Shown here: positions 16,384 through 26,178 of the stretch, one piece after another
How positions within the stretch are numbered: the stretch's first letter is position 1
How the letters are laid out: the number at the start of each line of letters is the position of its first letter
Assembly (NCBI RefSeq): GCF_014648035.1
Contig: NZ_BMQI01000006.1
Span: 62,001-126,000 of the forward strand
Direction of reading: 5' to 3'
Origin: Shewanella algicola
Lineage (GTDB): Bacteria; Pseudomonadota; Gammaproteobacteria; Enterobacterales; Shewanellaceae
DNA length: 64,000 nt
Translations under genes and position numbers: made by a program
Notes under the pieces: generated by a model
Database searches by the model: none
Told to the model about the DNA's origin: nothing
Seen by the model: only the letters and a program-made list of their open reading frames with translations

Positions 16384-17262
16384 ATGAGCGCAGGGAAAAA
16401 ATTTCGTCAAGCTTTAGTTAATAACAAACCATTGCAAATTGTGGGCACCATTAATGCTTATTCAGCAATGATGGCTAAACAAATTGGTCATCAAGCCATT
16501 TACTTGTCAGGCGGCGGTGTGGCTAATGCATCGTATGGTTTACCAGATTTAGGCATGACATCACTTAATGATGTGCTGGTGGATGTACAACGTATTACCT
16601 CAGCCTGTGATTTACCTTTATTGGTCGATATTGATACGGGTTGGGGCGGGGCGTTTAACATTGCTAAAACCGTGCGCGATATGGAAAAAGCCGGTGCAGC
16701 CGCAGTGCACATGGAAGATCAAGTGGCACAAAAGCGTTGTGGTCACCGTCCTAATAAAGAAATAGTGCCAGTAGAAGAAATGGTCGACCGCATTAAAGCA
16801 GCGGTAGATGCGCGCACTGACCCAGACTTTTTCATTATGGCGCGTACCGACTCATTTGCTCAAGAAGGGTTAGAAGCCGCTATTGAACGTGCTAAAGCCT
16901 ATGTAGCAGCCGGTGCAGACGGTATTTTTGCTGAAGCCATTAAAACAGAAGAGCACTATCGCGCTTTTGCTGAGGCATTAGATGTGCCTATTTTGGCTAA
17001 CATTACCGAGTTTGGTCAAACCGAATTATGGAATAAACAGCAGTTGGGTGAGTGGGGCGCGGCAATGGTGTTATACCCATTAAGCGCATTTAGAGCCATG
17101 AACAAAGCAGCAGAAATGGTCTACAGCGCCATATTAACCGATGGTGATCAAAAAGCGGTAGTCGATAGCATGCAAACGCGCATGGAGCTTTATGATTACC
17201 TGGGTTACCACGACTATGAACAAAAATTAGACAGTTTGTTTGCTGAAGGCAAAAACAAATAA
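16384..17262 (+). CDS. prpB: 2-methylisocitrate lyase
   Basis: PrpB cleaves 2-methylisocitrate to pyruvate and succinate in the methylcitrate cycle for propionyl-CoA. The 292-residue protein shows the isocitrate-lyase superfamily active-site motif KRCGH (117-121), the metal-binding region DIDTGWGG, and MARTDSFA. Length matches the family (about 295). GGGGAATAGC precedes the ATG. It is the first catabolic gene of a cluster running through prpF. Confidence 0.95.
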   Translation: MSAGKKFRQALVNNKPLQIVGTINAYSAMMAKQIGHQAIYLSGGGVANASYGLPDLGMTSLNDVLVDVQRITSACDLPLLVDIDTGWGGAFNIAKTVRDMEKAGAAAVHMEDQVAQKRCGHRPNKEIVPVEEMVDRIKAAVDARTDPDFFIMARTDSFAQEGLEAAIERAKAYVAAGADGIFAEAIKTEEHYRAFAEALDVPILANITEFGQTELWNKQQLGEWGAAMVLYPLSAFRAMNKAAEMVYSAILTDGDQKAVVDSMQTRMELYDYLGYHDYEQKLDSLFAEGKNK

Positions 17263-17302
17263 GCGTATAAATATAAACAACAAGACTCAAAACCCTACAT
17301 AT

Positions 17303-17325
17303 GTGTGTCCTTGATGGGGGCACAC
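17303..17325 (+). promoter_or_regulatory. Intercistronic hairpin between prpB and prpC
   Basis: GTGTGTCC and GGGCACAC pair (one G-U) around a 7-base loop, 27 bp before the prpC ATG. There is no T-run, so RNA processing or partial stabilisation is more likely than termination. Confidence 0.4.
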
Positions 17326-17351
17326 AGCAAGCTTAAGAAGGAAGATATATC

Positions 17352-18476
17352 ATGGTAGACAAGAAATTATCAGGCGCAGGATTACGTGGTCAAAGTGCTG
17401 GCGAAACAAAATTATGTACCGTAGGTAAATCAGGATCAGGCCTAACCTATTGCGGTTACGATGTGTCAGACTTGGCAGATAACGCCACCTTTGAAGAAGT
17501 CGCCTACTTATTATTTAATGGCGAATTACCGACTCAAGCTCAATTAAACGAATATAAAGCCGAGCTTACTGAGCTGCGCGACTTACCCGATGCGTTAAAA
17601 GCGGTATTAAAATTGATCCCTGCTGATGCTCACCCAATGGATGTGATGCGTACCGGTTGCTCATTTTTAGGTAATCTTGAACCAGAAGTTGATTTTACTC
17701 AGCAACACAAAGCTGCCAATCGTTTGCTTGCGGCATTCCCTGCCATTATGTGTTACTGGTATCGCTATAGCCATGGCGGTGTCGAAATTGATTGCACCAC
17801 AGATGAAGAATCGCTCGGCGGACATTTTCTTAAACTGCTGCGTGGCGAAACACCGTCAGCTCAACACCGTAAAGTGATGGATGTATCGTTAATTTTGTAT
17901 GCAGAGCATGAATTTAACGCCTCAACCTTTACTGCTCGAGTATGTGCATCAACCTTGTCTGATATGTATTCATGTGTCACTGGTGCCATTGGTACTTTAC
18001 GCGGTCCATTACACGGCGGCGCTAACGAAGCGGCCATGGACATGATCCAAAAGTTCAGTTCACCGGCCGATGCCAAAGCGCAAATGGCAGGCATGTTAGA
18101 ACGTAAAGAAAAAATCATGGGCTTTGGTCATGCTATTTACAGCGTGTCTGATCCACGTAATGTAATTATTAAAGCCTGGTCTGAAAAGCTGGCACATGAA
18201 AACGGTGATACTTCTTTATACGACATCTCAGTCGCCTGTGAAGAGTTTATGTGGGACACCAAAAAGCTATTCTGTAACGCAGACTTTTTCCATGCCTCGG
18301 CTTATCACTTTATGGGCATTCCAACAAAACTGTTCACCCCAATCTTTGTGTGTTCACGATTAACCGGTTGGGCTGCACACGTGATGGAACAGCGCTCAAA
18401 TAACCGCATTATCCGCCCAAGCGCTGATTATGTCGGTAGTGAGCCTCGTAAAGTTGTGCCAATTAGCCAACGTTAA
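17352..18476 (+). CDS. prpC: 2-methylcitrate synthase
   Basis: This citrate-synthase-fold protein of 374 residues condenses propionyl-CoA with oxaloacetate to 2-methylcitrate. Visible motifs are LHGGANEAAM (catalytic His region) and MGFGHAIYSVSDPR (second catalytic His and substrate Arg), and a late RIIRPSADYVG. The start is supported by AAGAAGGAAG upstream of ATG 17352. Neighbouring prpB, acnD and prpF confirm methylcitrate rather than citrate synthase. Confidence 0.95.
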   Translation: MVDKKLSGAGLRGQSAGETKLCTVGKSGSGLTYCGYDVSDLADNATFEEVAYLLFNGELPTQAQLNEYKAELTELRDLPDALKAVLKLIPADAHPMDVMRTGCSFLGNLEPEVDFTQQHKAANRLLAAFPAIMCYWYRYSHGGVEIDCTTDEESLGGHFLKLLRGETPSAQHRKVMDVSLILYAEHEFNASTFTARVCASTLSDMYSCVTGAIGTLRGPLHGGANEAAMDMIQKFSSPADAKAQMAGMLERKEKIMGFGHAIYSVSDPRNVIIKAWSEKLAHENGDTSLYDISVACEEFMWDTKKLFCNADFFHASAYHFMGIPTKLFTPIFVCSRLTGWAAHVMEQRSNNRIIRPSADYVGSEPRKVVPISQR

Positions 18477-18483
18477 TCCACTG

Positions 18484-18507
18484 GCCGAGCCTTAGGTTCG
18501 GCTTTTT
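18484..18507 (+). terminator. Terminator-like hairpin between prpC and acnD
   Basis: GCCGAGCC-tta-GGTTCGGC (one wobble pair) is followed by TTTTT. It has all parts of an intrinsic terminator inside the operon, so it may reduce transcription of acnD and prpF relative to prpB and prpC. Confidence 0.6.
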
Positions 18508-18555
18508 CGATTTTGATAGTCGATCACCCAAACTGTATTAACTGTGGATCTTGTT

Positions 18556-21150
18556 ATGAATACTCAATACCGTAAATCTTTACCCGGCACTAAGCTCGAT
18601 TATTTTGATACTCAAGAAGCGGTTAACGCCATTGAGCCTGGTGCTTATGCCAAACTGCCTTATTGTTCACGTGTGTTTGCCGAGAACTTAGTGCGCCGTT
18701 GTTCACCTGATATGCTCGTTGACTCGTTAAAGCAGTTAATTGAGCGCAAGCGCGATTTAGATTTTCCCTGGTTTCCAGCGCGTGTAGTGTGTCACGATAT
18801 TTTAGGTCAAACCGCGTTGGTTGACTTAGCCGGCCTACGTGATGCCATTGCTGAAAAAGGCGGTGACCCGTCAAAAGTAAACCCAGTCGTGCCAACACAA
18901 TTAATTGTCGATCACTCATTAGCTGTTGAGCATGCCGGTTTTGAAAAAGACGCGTTTGAGAAAAACCGCGCCATTGAAGACCGCCGTAATGATGACCGTT
19001 TCCATTTTATTAACTGGACCAAAACCGCGTTTAAAAATGTCGATGTTATCCAACCGGGTAACGGCATTATGCATCAAATTAACCTAGAGAAAATGTCGCC
19101 TGTGGTTCATGCCCTTGATGGTGTGGCATTTCCAGATACTTTAGTCGGCACCGACAGCCACACTCCGCATGTTGATGCGCTAGGTGTTATCGCCATTGGT
19201 GTCGGCGGGTTAGAGGCCGAAAGTGTTATGTTAGGCCGCGCATCGTATATGCGTTTGCCAGACATTGTAGGCGTTGAAATTACCGGCAGACCGCAACCAG
19301 GTATTACTGCGACCGACATCGTACTCGCGTTAACGGAATACTTGCGCGCACAAAAAGTGGTGTCGTCATATTTAGAATTTTTTGGTGAGGGTACGACCCA
19401 TTTAACCCTAGGTGACCGTGCAACCATTACCAACATGACCCCAGAATACGGCGCCACAGCTGCAATGTTTTATATCGATCAACAAACTATCGATTACTTA
19501 ACGCTTACTGGTCGTGATGACGAGCAAGTTAAACTCGTTGAAACCTATGCTAAACAAGCTGGCTTATGGGCTGATACCTTAACTAAAGTTGAATATGAGC
19601 GTGTGTTACATTTCGACCTCTCTACCGTTGGGCGTAACATTGCTGGTCCATCAAATCCGCACAATCGTGTACCAACGTCAGAACTCGCTGAACGTGGCAT
19701 CAGTGGCGTGGTTGAAAACGAGCCAGGTAAAATGCCAGACGGTGCGGTGATTATTGCTGCCATTACCAGTTGTACCAATACCAGTAACCCGCGCAACATG
19801 ATTGCCGCCGGTTTGTTAGCCCGTAATGCAAATGCCCGTGGTTTATTACGTAAACCTTGGGTTAAATCATCCCTTGCGCCTGGCTCAAAAGCCGTGCAAT
19901 CGTATTTAGAAGAAGCTGGGTTGTTACCCGAGCTTGAAAACTTAGGTTTTGGCATTGTTGGTTTTGCCTGTACTACCTGTAATGGCATGAGCGGCGCACT
20001 GGATCCGGTGATTCAACAAGAAGTGATAGACCGTGATTTATACGCCACAGCCGTATTGTCGGGTAACCGTAACTTTGACGGGCGAATTCATCCTTATGCT
20101 AAACAGGCATTCTTGGCTTCACCGCCATTGGTCATTGCCTATGCCATTGCCGGTACCATTCGTTTTGATATTGAAAAAGATGTGTTAGGTATCGATAAAG
20201 ACGGCAACGAAGTGACGTTAAAAGACATTTGGCCAACTGATGAAGAAATTGATGCAGTTGTCAAAGCCAGTGTTAAGCCAGAGCAGTTCCGTAAAGTGTA
20301 TGAGCCTATGTTCGACATAAAAGTTGAATATGGTAATCATGTAAATCCCCAATATGATTGGCGTCCACAAAGTACCTATATTCGTCGCCCACCTTATTGG
20401 GAAGGCGCATTAGCGGGTGAACGCACTATGAAGGGCATGCGTCCGTTAGCGGTATTAGGTGATAACATTACCACCGACCATTTATCACCATCGAACGCGA
20501 TTATGCTCGACAGTGCCGCAGGTGCCTATTTGCATAAAATGGGCTTACCAGAAGAAGACTTTAACTCTTATGCTACTCACCGCGGTGATCACTTAACGGC
20601 GCAGCGTGCGACATTCGCTAACCCGAAACTGTATAACGAAATGGTGCAGGAAAACGGCAATGTGCGTCAGGGCTCGTTAGCCCGTATTGAGCCAGAAGGC
20701 CAGGTTACCCGCATGTGGGAAGCCATTGAAACCTACATGGAGCGTAAACAGCCACTGATTATTATTGCGGGTGCTGATTATGGTCAGGGCTCGTCACGCG
20801 ACTGGGCTGCAAAAGGCGTACGTCTTGCTGGTGTTGAAGTCATTGTCGCCGAAGGCTTTGAGCGTATCCACCGCACAAACTTAGTGGGCATGGGCGTGTT
20901 ACCGCTTGAATTTATAAAAGGTGAGAACCGCCATACCTATGAGATTAACGGCACAGAAACCTATGATGTGGTTGGTAACCGTCAACCGGGAGCCATGATG
21001 TCTGTTGTCATGACGCGTCTTAATGGTGAACAAGTGACGATTCCGGTTAAGTGCCGTTTAGATACCGCTGAAGAGTGTTCTATCTATGAGGCGGGCGGCG
21101 TACTGCAACGCTTTGCTCAAGACTTTTTAGCCAACGAAGCGGCTAGCTAG
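18556..21150 (+). CDS. acnD: 2-methylcitrate dehydratase, Fe/S-dependent (AcnD)
   Basis: AcnD is an aconitase homologue that dehydrates 2-methylcitrate to a methylaconitate isomer; it works with PrpF in place of PrpD. The 864-residue protein has the cluster cysteines in SCTNTSNP and CTTCNG and the swivel-domain motif YGQGSSRDWAAKG. The start is ATG 18556 (MNTQYRKSLPG), as in homologues; an upstream GTG would add four residues. Spacing from prpC is 79 bp and includes a terminator-like hairpin. Confidence 0.94.
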   Translation: MNTQYRKSLPGTKLDYFDTQEAVNAIEPGAYAKLPYCSRVFAENLVRRCSPDMLVDSLKQLIERKRDLDFPWFPARVVCHDILGQTALVDLAGLRDAIAEKGGDPSKVNPVVPTQLIVDHSLAVEHAGFEKDAFEKNRAIEDRRNDDRFHFINWTKTAFKNVDVIQPGNGIMHQINLEKMSPVVHALDGVAFPDTLVGTDSHTPHVDALGVIAIGVGGLEAESVMLGRASYMRLPDIVGVEITGRPQPGITATDIVLALTEYLRAQKVVSSYLEFFGEGTTHLTLGDRATITNMTPEYGATAAMFYIDQQTIDYLTLTGRDDEQVKLVETYAKQAGLWADTLTKVEYERVLHFDLSTVGRNIAGPSNPHNRVPTSELAERGISGVVENEPGKMPDGAVIIAAITSCTNTSNPRNMIAAGLLARNANARGLLRKPWVKSSLAPGSKAVQSYLEEAGLLPELENLGFGIVGFACTTCNGMSGALDPVIQQEVIDRDLYATAVLSGNRNFDGRIHPYAKQAFLASPPLVIAYAIAGTIRFDIEKDVLGIDKDGNEVTLKDIWPTDEEIDAVVKASVKPEQFRKVYEPMFDIKVEYGNHVNPQYDWRPQSTYIRRPPYWEGALAGERTMKGMRPLAVLGDNITTDHLSPSNAIMLDSAAGAYLHKMGLPEEDFNSYATHRGDHLTAQRATFANPKLYNEMVQENGNVRQGSLARIEPEGQVTRMWEAIETYMERKQPLIIIAGADYGQGSSRDWAAKGVRLAGVEVIVAEGFERIHRTNLVGMGVLPLEFIKGENRHTYEINGTETYDVVGNRQPGAMMSVVMTRLNGEQVTIPVKCRLDTAEECSIYEAGGVLQRFAQDFLANEAAS

Positions 21151-21170
21151 TTAACGTAGCATTTCGTTAT

Positions 21171-21198
21171 ATCGGCAGTGTGTGATCAGGCTGCCGAT
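21171..21198 (+). promoter_or_regulatory. Intercistronic hairpin between acnD and prpF
   Basis: ATCGGCAG and CTGCCGAT are exact complements with a 12-base loop, followed by TTCTTATTT. It may be a weak terminator or an RNA-stability element 27 bp before prpF. Confidence 0.5.
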
Positions 21199-21224
21199 TT
21201 CTTATTTAAATGTAGGATGTTGTC

Positions 21225-22394
21225 ATGGCTCATTTACCACAAATTAGAATCCCCGCCACTTATATGCGCGGCGGTACCAGTAAAGGGGTATTTTTCAGTT
21301 TAACGGATTTACCTCAAGCCGCCCAGGTTGTTGGCCCTGAGCGTGATGCCTTGTTATTGCGCGTCATTGGTAGCCCAGACCCTTATGCCAAGCACACCGA
21401 TGGTATGGGCGGGGCAACCTCGAGTACCAGCAAAACCGTGATTTTATCAAAAAGCACTCAAGCCGATCACGATGTTGATTATCTGTTTGGCCAAGTTGCC
21501 ATTGATAAACCCTTTGTTGATTGGAGCGGTAACTGCGGTAATTTAACTGCAGCAGTGGGATCGTTCGCCATCAGCAACGGCTTAATTGACCCAAGCCGTG
21601 TGCTGCAAAATGGCACCGCAGTGGTGCGAATTTGGCAAGCCAATATCCAAAAAACCATTATTGCCCATGTGCCCATCACTGACGGTGAAGTGCAAGAAAC
21701 AGGCGACTTTGAGCTGGATGGAGTGACCTTTCCGGCCGCTGAAGTGCAAGTGGAGTTTTTAGACCCTGCTGACGGCGATGGCGCGATGTTCCCAACGGGT
21801 AATGTGGTTGATGTACTAGAGGTGCCAGGTGTGGGTAGCTTTAACGCCACCATGATTAACGCAGGCATTCCGACCATTTTTATTAATGCAGCAGACATCA
21901 ATTATGTTGGCACAGAGCTGCAAGATGACATTAATAATGATGACAAAGCCTTAACCATGTTTGAAACCATTCGCGCCTATGGTGCGGTTAAAATGGGACT
22001 CATTAAGCACATTGATGAAGCCGCCGCGCGTCAACATACGCCAAAAGTGGCTTTTGTCGCACCGGCCACTGAGTATGTATCATCAAGTGGTAAATCCGTA
22101 ACCACTGCTGACATCGACTTAGTAGTACGTGCATTGTCGATGGGTAAATTACATCATGCGATGATGGGTACCGCAGCTGTGGCTATTGGCACAGCAGCAG
22201 CTATTCCTGGCACCTTAGTTAATTTAGCTGCTGGTGGTGGTGAACGCAGTGCTGTGCGCTTTGGCCATCCTTCAGGCACGCTGAGAGTGGGAGCTGAAGC
22301 TGAATTAGTGCAAGGTCAATGGCAGGTAAAGAAAGCCATTATGAGCCGCAGTGCACGAGTATTAATGGAAGGAAAGGTACGCGTGCCGCAGTAA
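21225..22394 (+). CDS. prpF: 2-methylaconitate cis-trans isomerase PrpF
   Basis: The 389-residue member of the PrpF family (diaminopimelate-epimerase-like fold) begins with the typical RIPATYMRGGTSKGVFF and carries DWSGNCGNLTAAVG. PrpF isomerises the methylaconitate produced by AcnD so that the cycle can proceed. TAGGATG precedes the ATG. A strong terminator follows, making this the last gene of the cluster. Confidence 0.94.
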   Translation: MAHLPQIRIPATYMRGGTSKGVFFSLTDLPQAAQVVGPERDALLLRVIGSPDPYAKHTDGMGGATSSTSKTVILSKSTQADHDVDYLFGQVAIDKPFVDWSGNCGNLTAAVGSFAISNGLIDPSRVLQNGTAVVRIWQANIQKTIIAHVPITDGEVQETGDFELDGVTFPAAEVQVEFLDPADGDGAMFPTGNVVDVLEVPGVGSFNATMINAGIPTIFINAADINYVGTELQDDINNDDKALTMFETIRAYGAVKMGLIKHIDEAAARQHTPKVAFVAPATEYVSSSGKSVTTADIDLVVRALSMGKLHHAMMGTAAVAIGTAAAIPGTLVNLAAGGGERSAVRFGHPSGTLRVGAEAELVQGQWQVKKAIMSRSARVLMEGKVRVPQ

Positions 22395-22824
22395 GCTTGA
22401 GAAAATAAAGCGATGTAAATTAATAAAAAGCCTTGGTTTTACCAAGGTTTTTTTATTGGGTTAACTCAAAATAAAAGTGTCATATACATAAAAATATAAT
22501 AATTAAATTATACGCTTATTGGCTGAATTTGTGGTTTATGACAAATGTGACATCTGTTAAATAATGCTTGATCATGTAGTAAAATTAGTATGTTATATGC
22601 TGAAATTCTTATAGCCCATCACGCATTTTTGGATTTTAAGGGTGTCATTTAATAAAAAATAATCAATGCTGCTGACAAAAGCGATTGTCGACGATATTAC
22701 ATTTACCTTGATTGGCTAAGGTAATAAAACATCAAGCCAGATAGAGAAAACAGTTCACGTATTATCGTGAAGCACATTGCAACAGTGGCTACTTATTGCA
22801 GTGTTATTAAAAAAGGAATCAAAT
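22395..22824. other. Intergenic region between prpF and the antiporter
   Basis: It holds the prpF terminator, an AT-rich stretch (22480-22620), and an inverted repeat TTCACG-tattat-CGTGAA at 22754-22771, which lies 53 bp before the antiporter ATG. I see no gene or RNA. Confidence 0.5.
22426..22455 (+). terminator. Terminator of the prp cluster
   Basis: CCTTGGT-ttt-ACCAAGG is preceded by an A-run and followed by TTTTTTT, 30 bp after the prpF stop. Confidence 0.85.
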
Positions 22825-25005
22825 ATGGTTGAACACATTACAGGTATGCTGGCGTTAATCGGTGTGCTGTCGCTTTTGTGTCAATGGCTTGGTTGGAAGT
22901 TACGATTACCAGCTATTTTACCACTGTTATTGTGCGGTTTACTGTTAGGCCCGGGCCTAGGCATTTTAGATCCCGATGAGATTTTCGGTGATTTGCTGTT
23001 TCCGATAATTTCCTTAGGTGTTGCTGTCATCCTTTTTGAAGGTGCACTCACACTTAACTTTAAAGAAATTAAAGATCATGGCCGCATGGTCACCAACCTT
23101 GTGAGTATCGGTGCATTAATCACCTGGTTAGTGATTGTGCCTGCTGCGCATTTTTTAATGGGCTTTGATTGGAGTATTGCCGCATTATTTGGCGCCCTAG
23201 TGGTGGTCACTGGCCCCACTGTAATTGTGCCTATGCTACGTACTGTTCAACCCAAATCTAACCTGGCCAGTATTCTGCGTTGGGAAGGGATTGTGATTGA
23301 CCCCATTGGCGCCCTAATGGCGGTTTTGGTGTTTGAGTATATTGCGGTATCGAATGATCCGACGACCCATGTATTGCATGCCCTTGGCTTAACCTTAGTC
23401 ATTGGTTTTGGTTTAGGTTCTGTTGCAGGGTATTTAACGGGTTTGGCTATCCGTAAAAACTTATTCCCACATTACTTACTCAATACCGCAGTATTAACCA
23501 TTATGCTAGGGGTGTTTGTTGGTTCTAACTTAGTGCAGCATGAGTCAGGTTTATTAACTGTAACTGTGATGGGTATTTTACTGGCTAACATGCGCGGCGT
23601 AGATATTGCCGATATTTTAGAATTTAAAGAAACCCTTACCGTATTGCTGATCTCGGCACTGTTTATTTTACTGGCGGCGCGATTAGATTCTGGCGCCATG
23701 CTCGAGCTAGGTTTTGGTGGTTTTGCTGTGTTATTAGTGGTGATGTTTGTGGCGAGGCCATTAAGCATTTGGATATCGGGGCTTGGGACTAATTTATCGT
23801 CAAAAGAAAAATGGTTTTTAAGCTGGGTTGCACCACGCGGTATTGTTGCGGCAGCGATTTCATCATTATTTGCGATTAAGCTAGAAGAAGTCGGCTTAGA
23901 AGGCGCCAGTTCAATCGTACCATTAGTGTTTTTAATTATTATTGGTACGGTTGTTATTCAAAGTTTAACGGCTGGACGTTGGGCAAAATATTTAGGCGTA
24001 AAAGAAGGTTCAAACCAGGGGTTATTAATTTTTGGTGCGTCTAATTTTTCACGTGAACTGGCCAAAGTCCTTATGTCTAAAAACATTAAGGTGTTGTTAG
24101 CTGATAACAACTGGGACAGTATTCGCCAGGCGCGTATGGAAAACATTCCGGTGTACTTTGGTAATCCTGCATCTGAACATGCTGAAACCTACATGGACTT
24201 AAGTGGTGTAGGCCGTGTGCTAGTGATGTCACCTTATCGCCAGTTAAACCCATTAGTGACCTTCTATTTCCAGGACTTACTTGGGGTTGAAAAGGTTTAT
24301 GGCTTAAACAACGCCGACAGCGGCAGTGCCCGTCATCAGTTGTCTGAGTCGTATTTAAAGCGCTTGTGTTTGTTTGGTGAAAATATTTCATATGCAAAAA
24401 TTGCCAGCTTAATGGCTAAAGGCGCGGTGTTAAAAGTCACCAACATTACTGAAAATTTTACCTATGAGCACTTTAAAAAGCGCTATGGCGAAACGGCGAT
24501 GCCGCTGGTGTACCTAACTAAAGAGGGTAAAGTGAAAGTCTTGTCTGGCGTGGGGCCATTTGACTATCCTGTTGGGATTGAGTTGATAAGCTTGTTACCA
24601 CAAGAAGCCCAAGACCAAGCGGTTATTCAGCGCGCATTAGATGACGAAGCTGACCGTAAAGCAAAAGCATTAGCCGAAGCCGAAGCGAAAGCCGCTGCAG
24701 AAGCCCGCGCTATTCGCGAAGCGGAAGAGGCTGAGCAACGCGCAATTGAAAAAGCACGTCGAAAAGAAGAAGAGTTAGCAAAGTTTGAAGAGCAAGAAAA
24801 AGCGCGACTGCTTGCTGAAGAACAAGCTGCACTAGTCAAAAAAGAAGCGGCTGAATTAGCCAAAGAGTTGGCCGCAGAAGAAAAAGCGAAAAAAGTGGCC
24901 GCACAAGCCCAAGCAACATCTGAAAGTGCTGATGAATCAACTCAGGTTGAGTCATCTGCAGAGGAAGATAAGCTTGCACAATCAACAGACCCTAAAACGG
25001 TTTAA
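22825..25005 (+). CDS. CPA1-type Na+/H+ antiporter with TrkA-N-like and coiled-coil tail
   Basis: Start placed at ATG 22825 (MVEHITGM) with AAGGAAT upstream; a TTG/ATG further up would add 16 residues. Residues 1-400 form about 12 membrane helices of the NhaP/CPA1 family, with conserved FEGALTL and VIDPIGALMAVLVF acidic motifs. Residues about 405-590 form a soluble nucleotide-binding-like (TrkA-N) domain (GLLIFGASNFSRELAKVL). The last 130 residues are an Ala/Glu/Lys-rich helix, probably a coiled coil. It exports Na+ or K+ for protons; the ion is not deducible. It is a single-gene unit. Confidence 0.85.
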   Translation: MVEHITGMLALIGVLSLLCQWLGWKLRLPAILPLLLCGLLLGPGLGILDPDEIFGDLLFPIISLGVAVILFEGALTLNFKEIKDHGRMVTNLVSIGALITWLVIVPAAHFLMGFDWSIAALFGALVVVTGPTVIVPMLRTVQPKSNLASILRWEGIVIDPIGALMAVLVFEYIAVSNDPTTHVLHALGLTLVIGFGLGSVAGYLTGLAIRKNLFPHYLLNTAVLTIMLGVFVGSNLVQHESGLLTVTVMGILLANMRGVDIADILEFKETLTVLLISALFILLAARLDSGAMLELGFGGFAVLLVVMFVARPLSIWISGLGTNLSSKEKWFLSWVAPRGIVAAAISSLFAIKLEEVGLEGASSIVPLVFLIIIGTVVIQSLTAGRWAKYLGVKEGSNQGLLIFGASNFSRELAKVLMSKNIKVLLADNNWDSIRQARMENIPVYFGNPASEHAETYMDLSGVGRVLVMSPYRQLNPLVTFYFQDLLGVEKVYGLNNADSGSARHQLSESYLKRLCLFGENISYAKIASLMAKGAVLKVTNITENFTYEHFKKRYGETAMPLVYLTKEGKVKVLSGVGPFDYPVGIELISLLPQEAQDQAVIQRALDDEADRKAKALAEAEAKAAAEARAIREAEEAEQRAIEKARRKEEELAKFEEQEKARLLAEEQAALVKKEAAELAKELAAEEKAKKVAAQAQATSESADESTQVESSAEEDKLAQSTDPKTV

Positions 25006-25020
25006 TCGTTAGCGGGTAAC

Positions 25021-25056
25021 AAAAAAGGCTTAGCAGTCATTGCTAAACCTTTTTTA
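25021..25056. terminator. Bidirectional terminator between antiporter gene and bcp
   Basis: AAAAAAGG, TTAGCA, loop, TGCTAA, CCTTTTTT form a long stem between two convergent genes, with T-runs on both strands. Confidence 0.85.
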
Positions 25057-25096
25057 TTGGGTTTTATACGATTAGAAGTTCGTACAGTACAGATAA

Positions 25097-25564
25097 CTAT
25101 TCAGCTAACGTTGTAAGCACGACTTCGTGATGGTTTTTGGTTTTAAATTTATTCAGCACATGGCTAATTTTACCATCAATGCCCACAATAAAGCTTAAGC
25201 GATGTATTCCATCAAATATTCTACCCATAAACTTTTTCTCGCCCCATACGCCAAAAGCATCTGCTACAGCGTGGTCTTCATCACTGAGTAAGGTGAAGTT
25301 GAGCGCTTGTTTGTCAGCAAACTTGGCCAATTTTGCCACTGGATCTGGACTAATACCAAACACGGTAACGTTTAACCCATCAAGTTGAGCTTTGATGTCA
25401 CGTAAGCCTTGAGCTTGTACTGTACAGCCTGGGGTAGAGGCTTTGGGGTAAAAATACACCAGTACAGGTCCGTTGGTTAATGCTTGTTGTAATGATACGG
25501 TTTCACCCGCTTGGTTTTGCAAACTAAAATTAGGAGCGATGTCGCCCACGTTTAGGGTGTTCAT
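25097..25564 (-). CDS. bcp: Peroxiredoxin Bcp (PrxQ family), apparently 1-Cys
   Basis: This thiol peroxidase of 155 residues reduces hydrogen and organic peroxides. The peroxidatic Cys47 sits in STPGCTVQAQGL. The usual resolving Cys five residues later is Gln52 here, so this is a 1-Cys-type member, unlike the E. coli enzyme (CTVQAC). No other Cys is visible. It probably shares a transcript with gcvR, which lies 77 bp upstream. Confidence 0.93.
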   Translation of the reverse strand: MNTLNVGDIAPNFSLQNQAGETVSLQQALTNGPVLVYFYPKASTPGCTVQAQGLRDIKAQLDGLNVTVFGISPDPVAKLAKFADKQALNFTLLSDEDHAVADAFGVWGEKKFMGRIFDGIHRLSFIVGIDGKISHVLNKFKTKNHHEVVLTTLAE

Positions 25565-25641
25565 GATTTTTCCTTATCAGGTCATTTGCAGATAATACGA
25601 TCCAATGGCGAGTGAGGTTCAACTCAAGCTGAACCTGACTG

Positions 25642-26178
25642 CTAAGGCGCTGCAATGCCTTGCATTCGTTTAATGGTGCACTCTAAAGACATTGACTCAG
25701 CCAGCTCATGGATACTATTTTCAAGTGTGAGTAAGTTGACTTTGTCTGGAATATTGATTGCCAACAAAATGGATTGCGTTTTGAGATTGTCGTTATCGTC
25801 GGCATGCGAGCGTACTGCGGCGAGATCTAAGCCTTTATCGGCTAAGAATTGGGTAATGATTTTCATCGACCCACGTTGGTCTTCACCGTTGAAAATGACT
25901 TCTATCCGCGAAATAAAGTTTTTAGGCGTGTGTTTAGAGGTGCGCTTCATTACTGTCATGAGTTCAAGTTCAACACTTAAACTCGGTAATAAACTTTCAA
26001 TTTTAGTGATGGCTGTCCATGAGCCAGATATCATCATTATTAAGGTAAATTCATTACCAAATAACGCCATACGACTGTCGACGATATCGCACTCACACTC
26101 ACTAGCTAAACGCGCTAAACGACTCACTAAACCAGGACGGTCAGCGCCCATTGCCGTAACGACCAGGTAGTTGGTCAT
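25642..26178 (-). CDS. gcvR: Glycine cleavage system repressor GcvR
   Basis: The 178-residue protein consists of two ACT domains (about 1-80 and 90-175). The first opens with YLVVTAMGADRPGLVSRLARLA, the second with FNGEDQRGSMKIITQFLA. GcvR binds GcvA and modulates repression of gcvTHP in response to glycine. The order gcvR-bcp beside divergent dapA-bamC is conserved in many gammaproteobacteria. Confidence 0.92.
   Translation of the reverse strand: MTNYLVVTAMGADRPGLVSRLARLASECECDIVDSRMALFGNEFTLIMMISGSWTAITKIESLLPSLSVELELMTVMKRTSKHTPKNFISRIEVIFNGEDQRGSMKIITQFLADKGLDLAAVRSHADDNDNLKTQSILLAINIPDKVNLLTLENSIHELAESMSLECTIKRMQGIAAP

Noticed and set aside
22683..22694. Further prp operator (ATTGTCGACGAT) after prpF
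   Set aside because: One arm deviates from TTGTCGACAA and it lies before an unrelated antiporter; likely chance.
24627..24863. Ser/Ala-rich minus-strand frame
   Set aside because: It is the mirror image of the Ala/Glu/Lys-rich tail coding sequence of the antiporter.
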